Assembly (NCBI GenBank): GCA_035048815.1
Contig: JAUCBN010000035.1
Coordinates: 16,256,501-16,320,500, forward strand
Direction of reading: 5' to 3'
Length of the DNA: 64,000 nucleotides
Origin: Abelmoschus esculentus
Lineage: Eukaryota; Streptophyta; Magnoliopsida; Malvales; Malvaceae
In this document: positions 47,720 through 59,295 of the stretch, piece after piece
How the letters are laid out: each line of letters starts with the position of its first letter
Position numbering within the stretch: the first letter of the stretch is position 1
The notes under the pieces: model-generated
What the model was told of the DNA's origin: nothing
The model's database searches: none
The model's input: only the letters and a program-made list of their open reading frames with translations
Translations under genes and position numbers: made by a program

Positions 47720-49990
47720 TTTCTTAATCAACTAATAATATTTAATTTATTAATCGAATAATTCGAATATAATAACTAAAAATTCTTGTGTTCTTTCTGA
47801 ATTCTGAAAACTCCATTTTTTTAATAAGATATAGTAAGTTTTAATTTTTTTAATCATTAATAATATTTTATTTGTTGAACATAATTTTTTTAATCACTAA
47901 ATCAATTAATAAAATTTTTGTTAAATTTTAATTTTTTTTTACATATAAAGATTAAATTTACCTTTATTACATATGCCAAAATCTTATCTCTCCTTAGTGA
48001 AACAACCGGATGTATTATTACTAGGTTTAAGGGTTCAAAGAAACCATTGATCTTTTGATAAAAAATTAATTAAATTTTTAATTTTTTACACTTAATTAAG
48101 TTTTTGAAACAAAAATTTAAATTAAATTTTTTAACTAAAATATTGAATTAATTAAATCTCTTAATCAATTTTGACCATTAAATCTAAATTTTTTATCCAC
48201 TATTACAGTACGACGTGACACAATGTTTTCGCTTGATATTTTTTAATATTTTTATTTTATTTAAAAAATTCTTTAAATATTTAAAAATTTCTAAAATAAC
48301 TTATTATATTTATAAAAAATAAACTTTAATATTTTTTTTACAGATGCAATCTGATAGAATTGTATTATAACATATGTCATAATATCTAAAATAAAATTAC
48401 CAAGATTTAATAATTAAAATTGATCAAAAGACTTAATTTAATTTTTTAGTTAAAACTTTAATTAATTATTTTTTAATTAAAAGGCTTAATTGAATGTAAA
48501 AATTTTAAAAATTAATTAATTTTTATCATAAACTTAATAGCTTCTTAGACCCTTATGCCTTCTTCTTATTATTATTACAACTTTCCTTGACCTTGTCCTC
48601 CTCTTTGTCTTCCTTTGAGAGAGAAATTTTACCTATGCATAAATACTTGTCTCTAGAACATAATCTAAGCTTAAAATGATAAAAACATACTTAAGTGACT
48701 AGAAAGTTTTTTTCTTAAAAGAAAAAAATATTCGATCAGATGTTGCGTTGTCTTTAGAATATACAATCTTTTTTGTTTTAAGGTTTAGAAATTCAGGGGG
48801 TTAATTTTTAGAATTTAAAATTTAAAGTTTAAGATTTTTAAAATTTTAAAAAATAATTTTTATATTTTTAAAAGAAAAATAGATACTTATGTAATCTTTT
48901 TTATGTAATTTATTTTTTATGTAATTAAATACTCATTAACATTCTGATAAATATTAAAGTTAGATTTTCATTCAACTGTCTTATTTAATTACATAAAATT
49001 TTTGACAAGACGTTATTTAAACTTTAATTTACAAAAATTTATTAGATTTAAGATTTAAAGTCGTGATTTAGAATTTAAAATTTTAAAATCATGTTTCGGA
49101 ATTATAATAAATATCAAGGAATGGAAGTATTTCTATTGAATCTAGAACCTATAATCTAAAAAAATATGAAAAAACAAAGATAATAATTTAATCAATCAAT
49201 TAAATCTAATTACTAAAAATTATATAATATTTTATTTATACAATTTATATATTAAAATATAACCATTAATTATAAAAAAGTATAACTCTTTAACTCATTT
49301 CACTTAAACTCCTATTGAATATATATAAAATGTGAGTCCATCAACAAAAGATGATAGTGAGCTATGAAAGGAATCTATCACAAAGCACATTTATTACATA
49401 TAGGGAATAACATATGGGGAAATATAAAAGGAGAAATAACCTAACTAGGAAGAGAATAAGCATGGAGAAAATTCATTTATTTTTATAAGTTTGGTTCCTT
49501 ACATCATCTGTAGTCTTTAATTAATGAAAATTATTTATTTTATTATTAATTATTTATAATATTGATCGAAAAAAATATTAAAAATAGTAATAAAGTGGGT
49601 GGTTATGATTCGATAGGACTATGATTGACATGGGAAGTCAGGCCTATATATATTTTCTCTCATCCAAGACATTACCGATAAACGGAAATCTTCTGTCTTC
49701 TGACCGTGTTTCCTTTCATGTTCCATGCTAAAATATCCTAAAAAAATAAATTATAAACTCTAATCTTATTTTTACATCTTAAACCCTAAACCTTAAAAAA
49801 TATATCTTACCTTTAATTCTTTAAAGCTGCTTTGCCTTACATCTTTATTAACAACTTTCTTTCAAAGATCATTTCACTCAGAGAATGTGTGCAGGCACCA
49901 GTTTACTTTTTGTTCTCAACACCACAAAGTAGGTATGGACCAAGCTGTCCCAAGCAGTCCGACTCTTAAAAATTTTAAAATTTTTATTTA
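47720..49990. other. AT-rich gene-free stretch downstream of PSBX
   Basis: Contains the family B fold-back copy at 48023-48560, an (AAACCCTA)-like patch near 49745-49815, and otherwise low-complexity A/T sequence. No coding signal. Confidence 0.45.
48023..48560. mobile_element. Fold-back MITE-like element, family B (copy 2)
   Basis: The left end (aggtttaagggttcaaagaa) and right end (cttcttagacccttatgcct) are inverted counterparts. The arms share the taattaaatttttaatttt and cttaattgaatgt words with the copy at 8337. It is non-coding. Confidence 0.5.
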
Positions 49991-50292
49991 TATTTTTTAT
50001 TAATAATTTAATTTTATACTTTTAATATTTTTATTATAATTTTTAATAATTATCACTCTTTACATAAAATTTTACGTCCATACCGCAAAGGATACAATAA
50101 AAACCAATGTGAACAATGATTCCCCAGCAGATTAAAACACAGTTTGTTACTTTGTTTCCTTGAAAAAGTTGACACTGAACCTTCATGCTTAAGAATCTGA
50201 ATATATGCAATCAGTTTTAACATCCATTATAGATATCACCCCTTTTGACAAAGAGAGGAAAAAGTTGAGATTCCTGAGTATCATACGTAGGT

Positions 50293-50882
50293 ATGGGTGT
50301 AAACGAACCGAACTTGAACAGATAAGGGGATGTCCGTGTTCGTTTATTTATTTTTGAAGGTGTTCAAACTCTGTTTGTGTTCGTTTTAATTTTTAATGGT
50401 ATGTTCAAGCTTGGTTCGTTTATTTTTTGTCGTGTTCAGGCTCGGTTCGTTTAACGTTCACGAACGTGTTCGTTTATATGTTCGATAATTTGTTCGTTTA
50501 ACGTTCGCGAACATGTTGTTAAGCGTTCGCGAACGAGTTCGTTTGTATATATTCATCAACTTGTCTATTTAGCATTCACGAACATGTTCGTTTAGTGTTC
50601 ATGAACATGTTTGTTTAGCGTTTGTATATAAAAGAACATAAGCAAGCCTATAAACGAGCTTATAAATGAGTATATAAATGAGCTTATAAACGAACATAAA
50701 CGAGTTTGTTCGTGAACATAAACGAACCGAACGTACTTATGTTTGTATTTGTTCGTTTATTAATCGAACATAAAATATTTGTTCATACTCATTTATTTAA
50801 CTTAATAAATGAACATAAACGAACATTATACGAACGGTTCACGAGCAGCTCGTCGAACACCCTATTCATTTACACCCCTACA
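50293..50882. repeat. Word-rich element with GGGTGTAAAC...TTTACACCCC ends (gttcgtttaacgttcgcgaac words)
   Basis: The ends gggtgtaaacgaaccgaac and catttacacccc are inverted. The interior is a mosaic of gttcgttta, cgttcgcgaac and cataaacgaac in both orientations. It carries a spurious open frame (50706-50906), which I reject as a gene. It follows the same design as the other GGGGTG-type elements but with different words. Confidence 0.6.
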
Positions 50883-51084
50883 TGTAGGCAAGGGATATAT
50901 ATATGATAAGTTATACAGTGTGAAATTCTCTAAATTTTGTATTATTTTGATTTTTTAGATGTCTAAAATAAATAAAAAAAAAAGTAAGGAGTTATTTTGA
51001 GTTATCAGTTTTAGTCATTCAACGATAAAAAAAATATACTATAAAACTTAGGGAGTTAAAATAATTTGATTTTAACCCTATATA

Positions 51085-51325
51085 TGAGAAATTATATCAT
51101 GCGTAAGTTTCACCACGTCATCACGGGACCAATCATTAAAAATCACCCAGATCATCATTTTTTTCATGTCATATTTTTCAAAGTGAATCTTCACTCATAT
51201 TTATTGTTAATTCATTTTAAAAACAGTTTTTCAAGTGAAGATTCACTTTGAAAATATATGACACAAAAAATTTGATGATATGGATAATTTTCAGTGAAGA
51301 GACTTACCCATGATATAATTTCTCC
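51085..51325. mobile_element. Fold-back MITE (gaaattatatcatg family, complete copy)
   Basis: Left end gagaaattatatcatgcgta; right end reads the same in reverse complement (gagaaattatatcatgggta). The arms also match internally (caaagtgaatcttcact). cctatata appears on both flanks and may be a target-site duplication. A half copy is at 28085 and a related, shorter hairpin at 62165-62332. Confidence 0.65.
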
Positions 51326-51354
51326 TATATATAGTGAAGAGTTTTTTTTTTTTT

Positions 51355-51700
51355 TTGATGATTGTCACTGAATTTTTATTAAATTCATAGAAAATATTAT
51401 AATTACAATGAATTCGGAAAAATCAAAAAAACAAAGAAATGTATAATATTTTCTATAGAGATAAGCATACCATTAAAATTTAAAAGCTTCTTGAATCTCA
51501 TTGTCTCTGTCCAATCGAGAGACATAATAAATCACAAAACTTTAAATTAATCTAGTGACAAATTACACTTTGACCCTAAAACCCTAAACCCTAAAAATAC
51601 ACATTGTCCCTAATTCTCTAAGCCTTGCCTATAATCCCTAATATAAACCCTAAATTCTAAACTTAAGATCCACTATTTTAAAATGGGACACTAGTTAAGA
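51355..51700. repeat. Dispersed repeat with telomere-like (AAACCCTA) patch
   Basis: ttttgatgattgtcactgaa and following bases match 38175-38400 (ctactgaatttttattaaat, attataattaca, caatcgagacataa-like). The second half is a run of ccctaaaccctaa-type words. Non-coding. Confidence 0.4.
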
Positions 51701-52070
51701 TACCATAAATGAGCATATAATTTATACTCTATATTTAGATTTTTTTAAATTTAAATATTAATTAAATAAAAAATTTTAATTTTAAAATTTTTGTCTCTCT
51801 CAATTTTTAATCCTAACTCCGTACCGATTTATTGATTATCAAGGGTTATATTACAACTTTGAAGGGGAGTTACAGTACACCAGAAGAAATCTCAGACCCC
51901 CATTATTCCTCTCTAACAAATGTGAGACAAAGTTTGAAGACAGTTTTTGAGTTACAGAACCTGACCAATTTGGCTACAAACCTGAAACCAAACCTATATG
52001 GGAGTTGTTCTTCATATTTGCCAACACCATGGAAGAAAAAAGAATCATTAAAAAAACACAGAACCCGAAG

Positions 52071-52406
52071 TCAAGCTGGTCTGTTTCTTTTATGACCACC
52101 TTTAGCACCGCCATTGGAGTCACCTTCAAACGAGGCAATATCAGTGGCTGATTTCGTGACAGAACTTGATAGATCTGCATAAAGGTCAACCACTCTTCTC
52201 ACGTTGTTGTTTAGTTCCCGAAGTAACCCAACATTTCTTCCCAAGTTGTCGAGGATCTTGGACTCATGGTTCTTGTTGATCTCCTTGATCAACAGCCTGT
52301 TCTGGTCTAATATGGTCTGAACCTGAACAAAACTCGACTGGAATGTCTGCACCACTTTGCCATCCACCTGACCACCATTGCCGAGCCTGAATGTGTCACC
52401 CTCCAT
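52071..52406 (-). CDS. EARLY FLOWERING 4-like protein (EFL3/EFL4 type)
   Basis: ELF4 and its EFL paralogues are small helical proteins; ELF4 bridges ELF3 and LUX in the evening complex of the plant circadian clock. The coding region is a single exon of 111 residues from ATG 52406 (MEGDTFRLGNGG). It carries the family domain (DUF1313) almost end to end: KVVQTFQSSFVQVQTILDQN, RLLIKEINKNHESKI, DNLGRNVGLLRELNNNV and RRVVDLYADLSSS. A variable basic tail follows (GGHKRNRPA). The residues around NHES and the LGRN...ELNNNVRRV helix are well kept, which fits the EFL3/EFL4 group better than ELF4 itself; I judge this from memory. No lesion. A leader intron lies upstream. Confidence 0.92.
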   Translation of the reverse strand: MEGDTFRLGNGGQVDGKVVQTFQSSFVQVQTILDQNRLLIKEINKNHESKILDNLGRNVGLLRELNNNVRRVVDLYADLSSSVTKSATDIASFEGDSNGGAKGGHKRNRPA

Positions 52407-53110
52407 TGCTTTCTTTCCTTAGGTTCCAAATCACAGTTCTAAAAAAATACAACAAATATGAGAACAACAGACAAGACAACAGTACTGGTTAGAACCTAAT
52501 CATGCAAGTGTTTTCATTAATAAAACAACCATAATCATACCATGTATATATATATATAACCCCAAGGAAAAAACCAAGAAGAATAACATCAGCAGTTTCA
52601 GATCTATGTCCAATTATCCATTAAAGAGAGAACTTTTCTTCATAAAACCAAAAAACCGACAGTCAATGATGCAGGTAAGATTAGTCTCCTTGGAGAGTAC
52701 TATGTTGCAGAGAGACACCATTATTAATCTTTCCAACAGCAGAAATGACAAGGAAAGAGAAACGAAAATTGCGTCAAATTCAGGTAATAAGAAACACAGT
52801 TCAAAACAAGAAGAAGCTGATAAGATTGATGTCTTACAAAGAATTAGTATCATACAAGACTAGGAAAAAACCTCAGTAGTTCAACAACACAAGAGGTCGA
52901 TCAAATTATTACATGTTCTTGTTCGTTTGAACTGTTTTCCTAAAGATGGACATAAGTAAAAGATTATATACATATGTATAAATCGTATGGTATTTGCTTG
53001 ACATACGTACCTTGTTGGAGCATTATGTTCTGTGGGAATTAGACACAGATTCAAACGAGGAAACCAGACATCAGGAACCCCCGAAAAGAATGAATTATTG
53101 AGGGTTTCTA
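52407..53110 (-). promoter_or_regulatory. 5' untranslated leader with intron of the ELF4-like gene
   Basis: On the minus strand a good donor (ccaacaag|gtacgtatg, exon end 53011) and acceptor (tttttttag|aactgtg, exon start 52438) predict an about 570-base leader intron. The first exon lies above 53011. Open frames inside the intron (52606-52863) have no family match. Confidence 0.5.
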
Positions 53111-53154
53111 GAGAGAATATTTGAGTTATATATACATAAACATATATATAATTA

Positions 53155-53172
53155 CATATATATATATATATG
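53155..53172. repeat. (AT)n microsatellite near the ELF4-like transcription start
   Basis: Short AT dinucleotide run in tatata-rich sequence (about 53100-53172). It may include a TATA box for the minus-strand ELF4-like gene. Confidence 0.5.
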
Positions 53173-53470
53173 TATAGGTTTTTTTCTTGGTTTTGGGGGA
53201 TGAGATTGGTTTGTTTCGTCTGTGTTTATATTCGGATCTGGGAGAGATTATTAGATCCAAACAATTAAAATTGTTTATCTTTAAATAATTATCTAATATC
53301 TGCTCATCCATTAGCTATATATAAAAAAGAGGTGATAATTCATTTTGAAAAAAATTAAGATAAACGATCCTGATTAATTGAATTACGAATGACGTGGTGA
53401 ATAGAGTTCACCCAATAATTTTTCCAGAAGGGGTATGATGAGTGATTTGAGCAAGGTGTTCATTATTAGC

Positions 53471-53476
53471 CACGTG
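53471..53476. promoter_or_regulatory. G-box upstream of the ELF4-like gene
   Basis: Perfect CACGTG in agccacgtggcacc, roughly 400 bases upstream of the likely ELF4-like start; a second ACGT core (gacgtggtg) is near 53391. G-boxes are common in clock- and light-controlled promoters. No exact evening element (AAAATATCT) was found. Confidence 0.4.
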
Positions 53477-54069
53477 GCACCTGGACATTGATAGAAATCC
53501 CCGTGGATGAAAATGTGTCCTTAATCCCGAAAAATTATTATACGATCTCGATTTATGATATTATTTATGATCTTATTTAATAAGATTTATCTATTTAATA
53601 ACCCATTAAAAATATAAAAATTCAAAAATATTATTTAAAAAATAAAATATTATTATTAAATAAAATTATAAATAACGTGTTAAACTAGACTTACCTATTT
53701 TTTTCGGTTCCAATATATGTTTATAAACCTATTTTTATACCATACATTCATATTTCTTTTTTTGCGTTGGTAGATGATAACATATAATATAAATGATTTT
53801 ATTAATAATATATTAAAATAGAGTTTCATGTTTGGTTATTTTATGAGATTTTTTAATATTGCGGAAGGAATATTTTGAATGTCATTTTCTACTTTTTTAT
53901 TAAATAAATAAATATTTAAATATGAAATAATAAGATTCTTTATCGAAAAAATAAGTGCGTCAATCATTTAACAATTTTAGTGTAGGATCGATGAGAATAA
54001 AAAAAAATTAAATTAAAAATTAAAAATTTTATGTTTCCTAATCATAATTTTTCTGTTTTACGTTATTTT

Positions 54070-54260
54070 TTTAATAATTTAAATTTTAAATCTTAACGCT
54101 AAATTTTACGTCTTAAGTTCTAAATTTTATATCTTAAAAATAGATTTTATCAGTAATTCTCTAAACTTTAATCACAATCCTTAACTTTAAACCCTAAACC
54201 ATTAATTTAAAGTATGAGCACAAATGAAAGTATGATTAAGGACAGACAATTTACGCCCTA
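54070..54260. repeat. Degenerate telomere-like (AAACCCTA) dispersed repeat
   Basis: Shares both the ctaaacc-type words and the unique tail gcacaaatgaaagtatg ... agacaatttacg with 5880-6060. The two are therefore copies of one element and not independent simple repeats. Confidence 0.5.
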
Positions 54261-54614
54261 AAAAGACAATCACTTTTTCGTCTTCGAAGATTTTTCTGTC
54301 ATTTTACTTAAATTTTAAAAAATATTTTATTTATAAATTTGTCACTTATATTTAAATATTTATATTTTATATTCTAATCTTAAATATTGACTTCGTTCCT
54401 ATATATAAGCAAGTTGATGAACTGTTTTTTTATTAATAATATATATTAAAGTTACAATCTAGAATAGAAGAAATGCCAACTGCTAATCCTTAAAATTGCC
54501 TAAGAATTTAATTTTCCTCTTACAAGTAGATGTTAGTAACCTTTAAAAATGACAAGCATTACATATTTTGAATAGGTATTGTTTTTAATTAGAGTTTTTA
54601 TTATTTTTTAGTTT

Positions 54615-54892
54615 AATTAGAGGGATAATTATTTTTATTTATTATTTGAAAAATAACATTTCTTTTAAAAAAATATTTTAAAAAATATTTTTTTTATACA
54701 TGTAGACCTACTTCGCATCTTACACAATATGAATCCCTACTTATGAAAAAACTTCGTGTTCTATAAGACGTGAAGTAAGAATTCATATTGCGTAAGATGC
54801 GAATTAAGTCTACATATGTAAAAGAAATTATTTTTAAAGTAAAATTTTTTAAAAAAATTAAATAAAAAGAAAAAGAAATACCTCTCTAATCA
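54615..54892. mobile_element. Fold-back MITE-like hairpin
   Basis: Ends attagagggata and cctctctaat are inverted. The centre holds a strong inverted pair: cgcatcttacacaatatgaat near 54715 against attcatattgcgtaagatgcg near 54790. The middle loop is only about 35 bases. Non-coding. Confidence 0.6.
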
Positions 54893-56144
54893 AGTATTTT
54901 TTCCCCTAAAACTTTAAAAAAATACTTAATTTTTTAAAATATTAAAAATACTCTGATAATTTACTGTGTGTGTCCTGAAAGAGACAAGTATTGAGTGCAG
55001 GTGGGACCCCCTCCACATGGGGGATTTGAGCAAAGACATTAGAAAACATAGATTGAAGGTGACACAAGAGACCAAGTGGGAAACCATGGGCCCTACAGGG
55101 GACTTACAGGGTGAGGGAATTTAAAATATAGTTAAAATGAGATAATTTTATATAAATTCTTATTTATTTTACAAAAAATATATTTATATAATTTTTTATA
55201 ATTTACATAGATTTTTATTATTTAAATAAATTTTTTTATGTTGATATATAAAAAATTATGTAATTATATAAATTTTTATTTAAGATAAAATTATATAAAT
55301 TTTTACGTAACTTATCTTGTTTGAATATGTTTTTTTAATAAAAAATATTTTCAATCAAATTGAATCGGATCAATAGCATATTATTTTTTCTTTCCTACAT
55401 GTAAATTTAAAGAAATATATAATAAATATAAATAATTTTTAAAATTCATGTACTATGAAAAAATATTAATTGATTGGATCAGGATAATGTTCGGACCACG
55501 ACCCCATTTATTCTTGACAACCTCTTTACTAGTAATAAAGATCGGAGGCAAGTAGGAAGTACACAAGTTGTGGTCCATAAGCTTCGGACCAAATCTAAAA
55601 CATAAAAATGTTGTTTCTCAGTAATAATACACATTTGATTTATTTATTTTCAGACAAATAGGATAATTTTAAGAAATTTATCACTTAATATATGATATTT
55701 TGAAACATTTTCAACTTTTTTAAAAAATATTTTAATTTTTTTATATTAGTCGGTTGAATCTTAATTCGATCGATACTACTAAATATGCGACCCAAATCGA
55801 TCTAGATTAGTCAAAGTTAAACTCTGAAATCAAAAGAGTAATAAAAAAAATCTTTTCCGCTCCATTTGTATATAAGATGAATAGAATTTTGGATCCAATA
55901 GATGCATACATTGCATTTGGGCCTAGTCCTCTACCAACAAATAAGGTCCTACTAAGGCCTAAACCCAAACAAAATGAGCTATATTTCGGGCTAGTCTCAC
56001 CACAGGAAAAGACGATACATTCTTCGAGATGAGAACGATTGTCAACCTCATTTAATTTCGTTATTAACAAATTTAGTATTTAAAATATATGACTTAGAGT
56101 TTTATGGTTTATAGTTTTTTTGAATTTAGCTATAGTGGTTATAG

Positions 56145-56275
56145 TAGTATTTATTATAGAGTATACTTTCAATCATTAGACATTGATTGTTCAATCAATA
56201 TGTTGTCATTACTGGTGTTCGAACCGTGATCTCCAAGAATAACATCCGTTCCTTTAATCGATGAGGTTAGAGTAT
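56145..56275 (-). repeat. tRNA-derived SINE-like sequence
   Basis: Read on the minus strand: ctaacctcatcgattaaagg (A-box region), then tcacggttcgaacacc (B-box), then the family's tail (gaacaatcaatgtctaatg). Confidence 0.5.
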
Positions 56276-56659
56276 TTAAAATGTATGACTTAAAGTTTTA
56301 TGGTTTATAATCTAATTGTTAAGATTTAACGTTTTTATGATTTAAAGTTTACAGTTTCATGATATTTAGGGTTTGTGTTTATTATTTAAGGTTATATACT
56401 TTAAGATATTAGGATTTAGTTACATTAAACACCTGAATCAAGGATATTTAATATCTTTAAGAATATAATTAATTATATTTTAATAAATTATATTAATAAT
56501 TAAAATAAATATCAATTATAGAAATATAATAATTTTTATATGCAACTTTTAGGGTTGTGTATAAAAAAACTTTATTCTAATAATTTTTTTATTGAAAAGT
56601 TTAGGGTTAATTATATGCTTCCGTTATGACTTGCGATTTTGATTTATTATTTTTTTAGT

Positions 56660-56805
56660 TAGTTACAGTGATTATAATAGTATCTGTTTTAAAATATATT
56701 TTTAACAATTGAACATTGATTATTCGATCACTATGCTGTAAAACTGGTGCTTAAACCCGTGATCACCAAAAATAATAATCGTTTTTTTAACTACTGAAGT
56801 AAGAT
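56660..56805 (-). repeat. tRNA-derived SINE-like sequence
   Basis: Minus-strand copy with tcacgggtttaagcacc as the B-box region and gatcgaataatcaatgttc downstream. It is slightly more diverged than the neighbour at 56145. Confidence 0.45.
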
Positions 56806-57147
56806 GATTCGTACTCTTATTAAAAAAAAACTATGTTCCTTGTTTGAAAAGTAATGTTATTTGTTTATTTAATCGGACCAATTAAGAGTAAGGATACCTT
56901 GGTAGGAAAACATCTCTTTCTCGTGTTGCATGGTGTACAGTCGAATAAACGTTTTTTCAATGCTAATAACTTATTTTTGTTATAAGCAAAATTATAATAT
57001 AATATTAACAATTAAGGATATTTGATCATGACATTAATATTTTTTACATTATTTTAATTTATATAATGATAAATCTAGTTTTAAACACATATTTATTAAG
57101 TTAATTTATCTTAAATTAAAAAATAATAAATTTTACTCGTCAAAGTT

Positions 57148-57650
57148 AGAGATGGGCACGAAACTCGAATCTGACCCGGACTGATCGGGTTGGATTTTTT
57201 AATGAAAAATTCGGGTTCAGGTCGTTTTTTCCAAAGGTGATCTCGGGTTGGGTCGGGTTCGGTTTTAGGGTGGAAAAAATCCGACCCGACCCGACCCGGG
57301 ACTAATAGTGTAATTTTCCCATATATATTTTAGTGATATTTATAATAATTAACCCTCTTTATATATATTTTATACAATTATATCACTAAAATTATTTTTT
57401 ACAATTAAATCACTAAAAAATTAAATATTTTTACAATTATATCTCTAAATTTTATTTTTTTTTACAGTTTAGTTCCTAAAATTTTAATTTTTTTAATGAT
57501 TTGGGTCGGGTTAGGTCGGATTTTAGAACTTAAAAATCGGGTTGGATCGAATTTTTTTCATCTTAAAACTGGGTCGGTCAGGTGGAATGTATGATTTTTC
57601 GGGTCGGGTGCAGGTAGGTCGAAAATTTGACCCGACCCATAGTCAAAGTT
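57148..57650. repeat. Word-rich element (gacccgacccg/cgggtcgggt words)
   Basis: Starts agatgggcacgaaactcg and ends atttgacccgacccatag. The arms are dense in cgggtcgggt and its complement around an AT-rich core. Confidence 0.55.
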
Positions 57651-57659
57651 TATAAAACA

Positions 57660-59290
57660 CATTGAGTATTTCAGAATAAGAATCAACTTAACATAATATT
57701 ATAAACGTTGCGAGCGAAATTTATATAATAACAATTAAAATTATATAAACTAACATAAAATATTAATTTCTCATTTTTAAAATTAATAAAATTAAATTAC
57801 TCATTTTTCTTTATAAAAAATATTAATTTACCAAATTTAAAATTTAAAAACTATTATTTCATTATCAAAATCCAACTTTAGCCTAATAAGTAAGGGGAAC
57901 AAGGCTCCAACCTTTCCCTTTCACCCAGGTAAATGAAGTAACAAAATAATTTGACAACTAAAAAAATAAAATAAATTTACATAAAAAATATTATAAAGAA
58001 TTTAAACAAATTTGGTGTGTATGATAACGCATATAAGTCAAATACACAGTGGGTATTATGTCTATTCATAGGAAAATTAGGTAGAAAAAAAATAGAAAAT
58101 ATCAATTATTTCTCTGCAAGTCTAAATTACTAATTAAAATATATTATTTATTTGAAAAAAATATTTTCATAATAAAAAATAAATTATTCTTGTCTTAATC
58201 GAGACTTTTGATCGACGAGGGTTTTGGATAGAAAAAGTACAGTAAGAGTAATCGTATAGAACTTTAAAAGAGATAACCTAAAAATAAAAAAATTAAATTA
58301 AATATTTATAAAAAACACAAATATATGTAATTACTACATTCCTCCCATTTATCTTACCCATTATTGATTTTTGAAAAGTTAAAATTTTTAAAGTTTGACT
58401 TTATTTAAATTAAATATTTTAAATAATTAATTTTAATAAAATATATATTTAAAAAAATTGATAAAATGTTTTTAAAATATATTTTTTATATTTTTATCAA
58501 TAATAAATTTTAAATAACTATGAGTCAAAAATTTTAAAAAAATTGATAAAAAAAAGTTAATAATGAATAATTTTTATAGGACGGAGGGAGTATATATATA
58601 ATAATTATTTAAAACTTAAAATATATAAAATTTATATTTTTTATGCGAAAAACTGAAACAATTTGATTTTTAAATCTTAATATTTAATTTTTTATTACTC
58701 AAGAGAATAAGTAATAATATTTTTTAAAGAAAAAAATTATATATTTTACTGATTATAATATACGGAATTCATTTTAAAAATTATATAGGGTCCTAAAAAT
58801 CTTTAAATTTTTTAAATTTAGGGGTAAAATTAGATTTTAGTAAAAAATTATATAAAATATTATTAAAAAATTAATTATATATAATTTTTAAATTTTTAGT
58901 AGGGACGATTACTCCCTTTAATCCCCTTTCGGTCCATCTTATGAATACAAGTCGATAATAAAAATGTTTTAATTACTTACTAGTTTAATTAAAATATAAT
59001 TTTAAATTATAAGAATATATTATTTTTCTTATATTTTTGTTGACGGTAATTATATAAAAGTAAATACTTTTTTTAAAAGGAATAAATTTAAAAAATAAGA
59101 GAAAATATTATTAAAAATTAAGTTTTATTAGAATAATTATTTTAAATGAACTTTTTTAACGGTTTTTTATTATTATTTATTTTCTATTCATCATACATAT
59201 AATAAAAGCCGAAAAAATACCATAATTAGTAAAGTAATAAATACAGCAATGCAGCAATAATGAAGGGGACGTGGACGGTCCAAGTTGAAT
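57660..59290. other. AT-rich gene-free stretch with one Stowaway-like MITE
   Basis: Apart from the element at 58335-58592, this is low-complexity A/T sequence with stops in all frames. Confidence 0.45.
58335..58592. mobile_element. Stowaway-like MITE (CTCCCTCCGTCC-type terminal repeats)
   Basis: The right end ggacggagggagta is the classic Stowaway (Tc1/mariner) terminus. The left end tacattcctcccatttatct is a decayed inverted match; inward, cttacccattattgattt pairs with ttaataatgaataattttt. TA lies at both outer edges, as expected for TA target sites. Confidence 0.6.
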
Positions 59291-59295
59291 GTGTT

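Larger units (their letters stand above)
53520..57140. other. Gene-free, AT-rich, repeat-derived stretch
   Basis: Holds a telomere-like repeat (54070-54260), a fold-back hairpin (54615-54892) and two minus-strand SINE-like sequences (56145-56275 and 56660-56805). The open frame at 55807-56070 has no recognised family. Nothing else is supported. Confidence 0.45.

Noticed and set aside
50706..50906. Open frame in the gttcgttta element
   Set aside because: Encoded entirely by repeated words of a non-coding element.
52606..52863. Possible small gene upstream of the ELF4-like gene
   Set aside because: Lies inside the predicted leader intron, has no family motifs, and overlaps a similar-length frame on the other strand.
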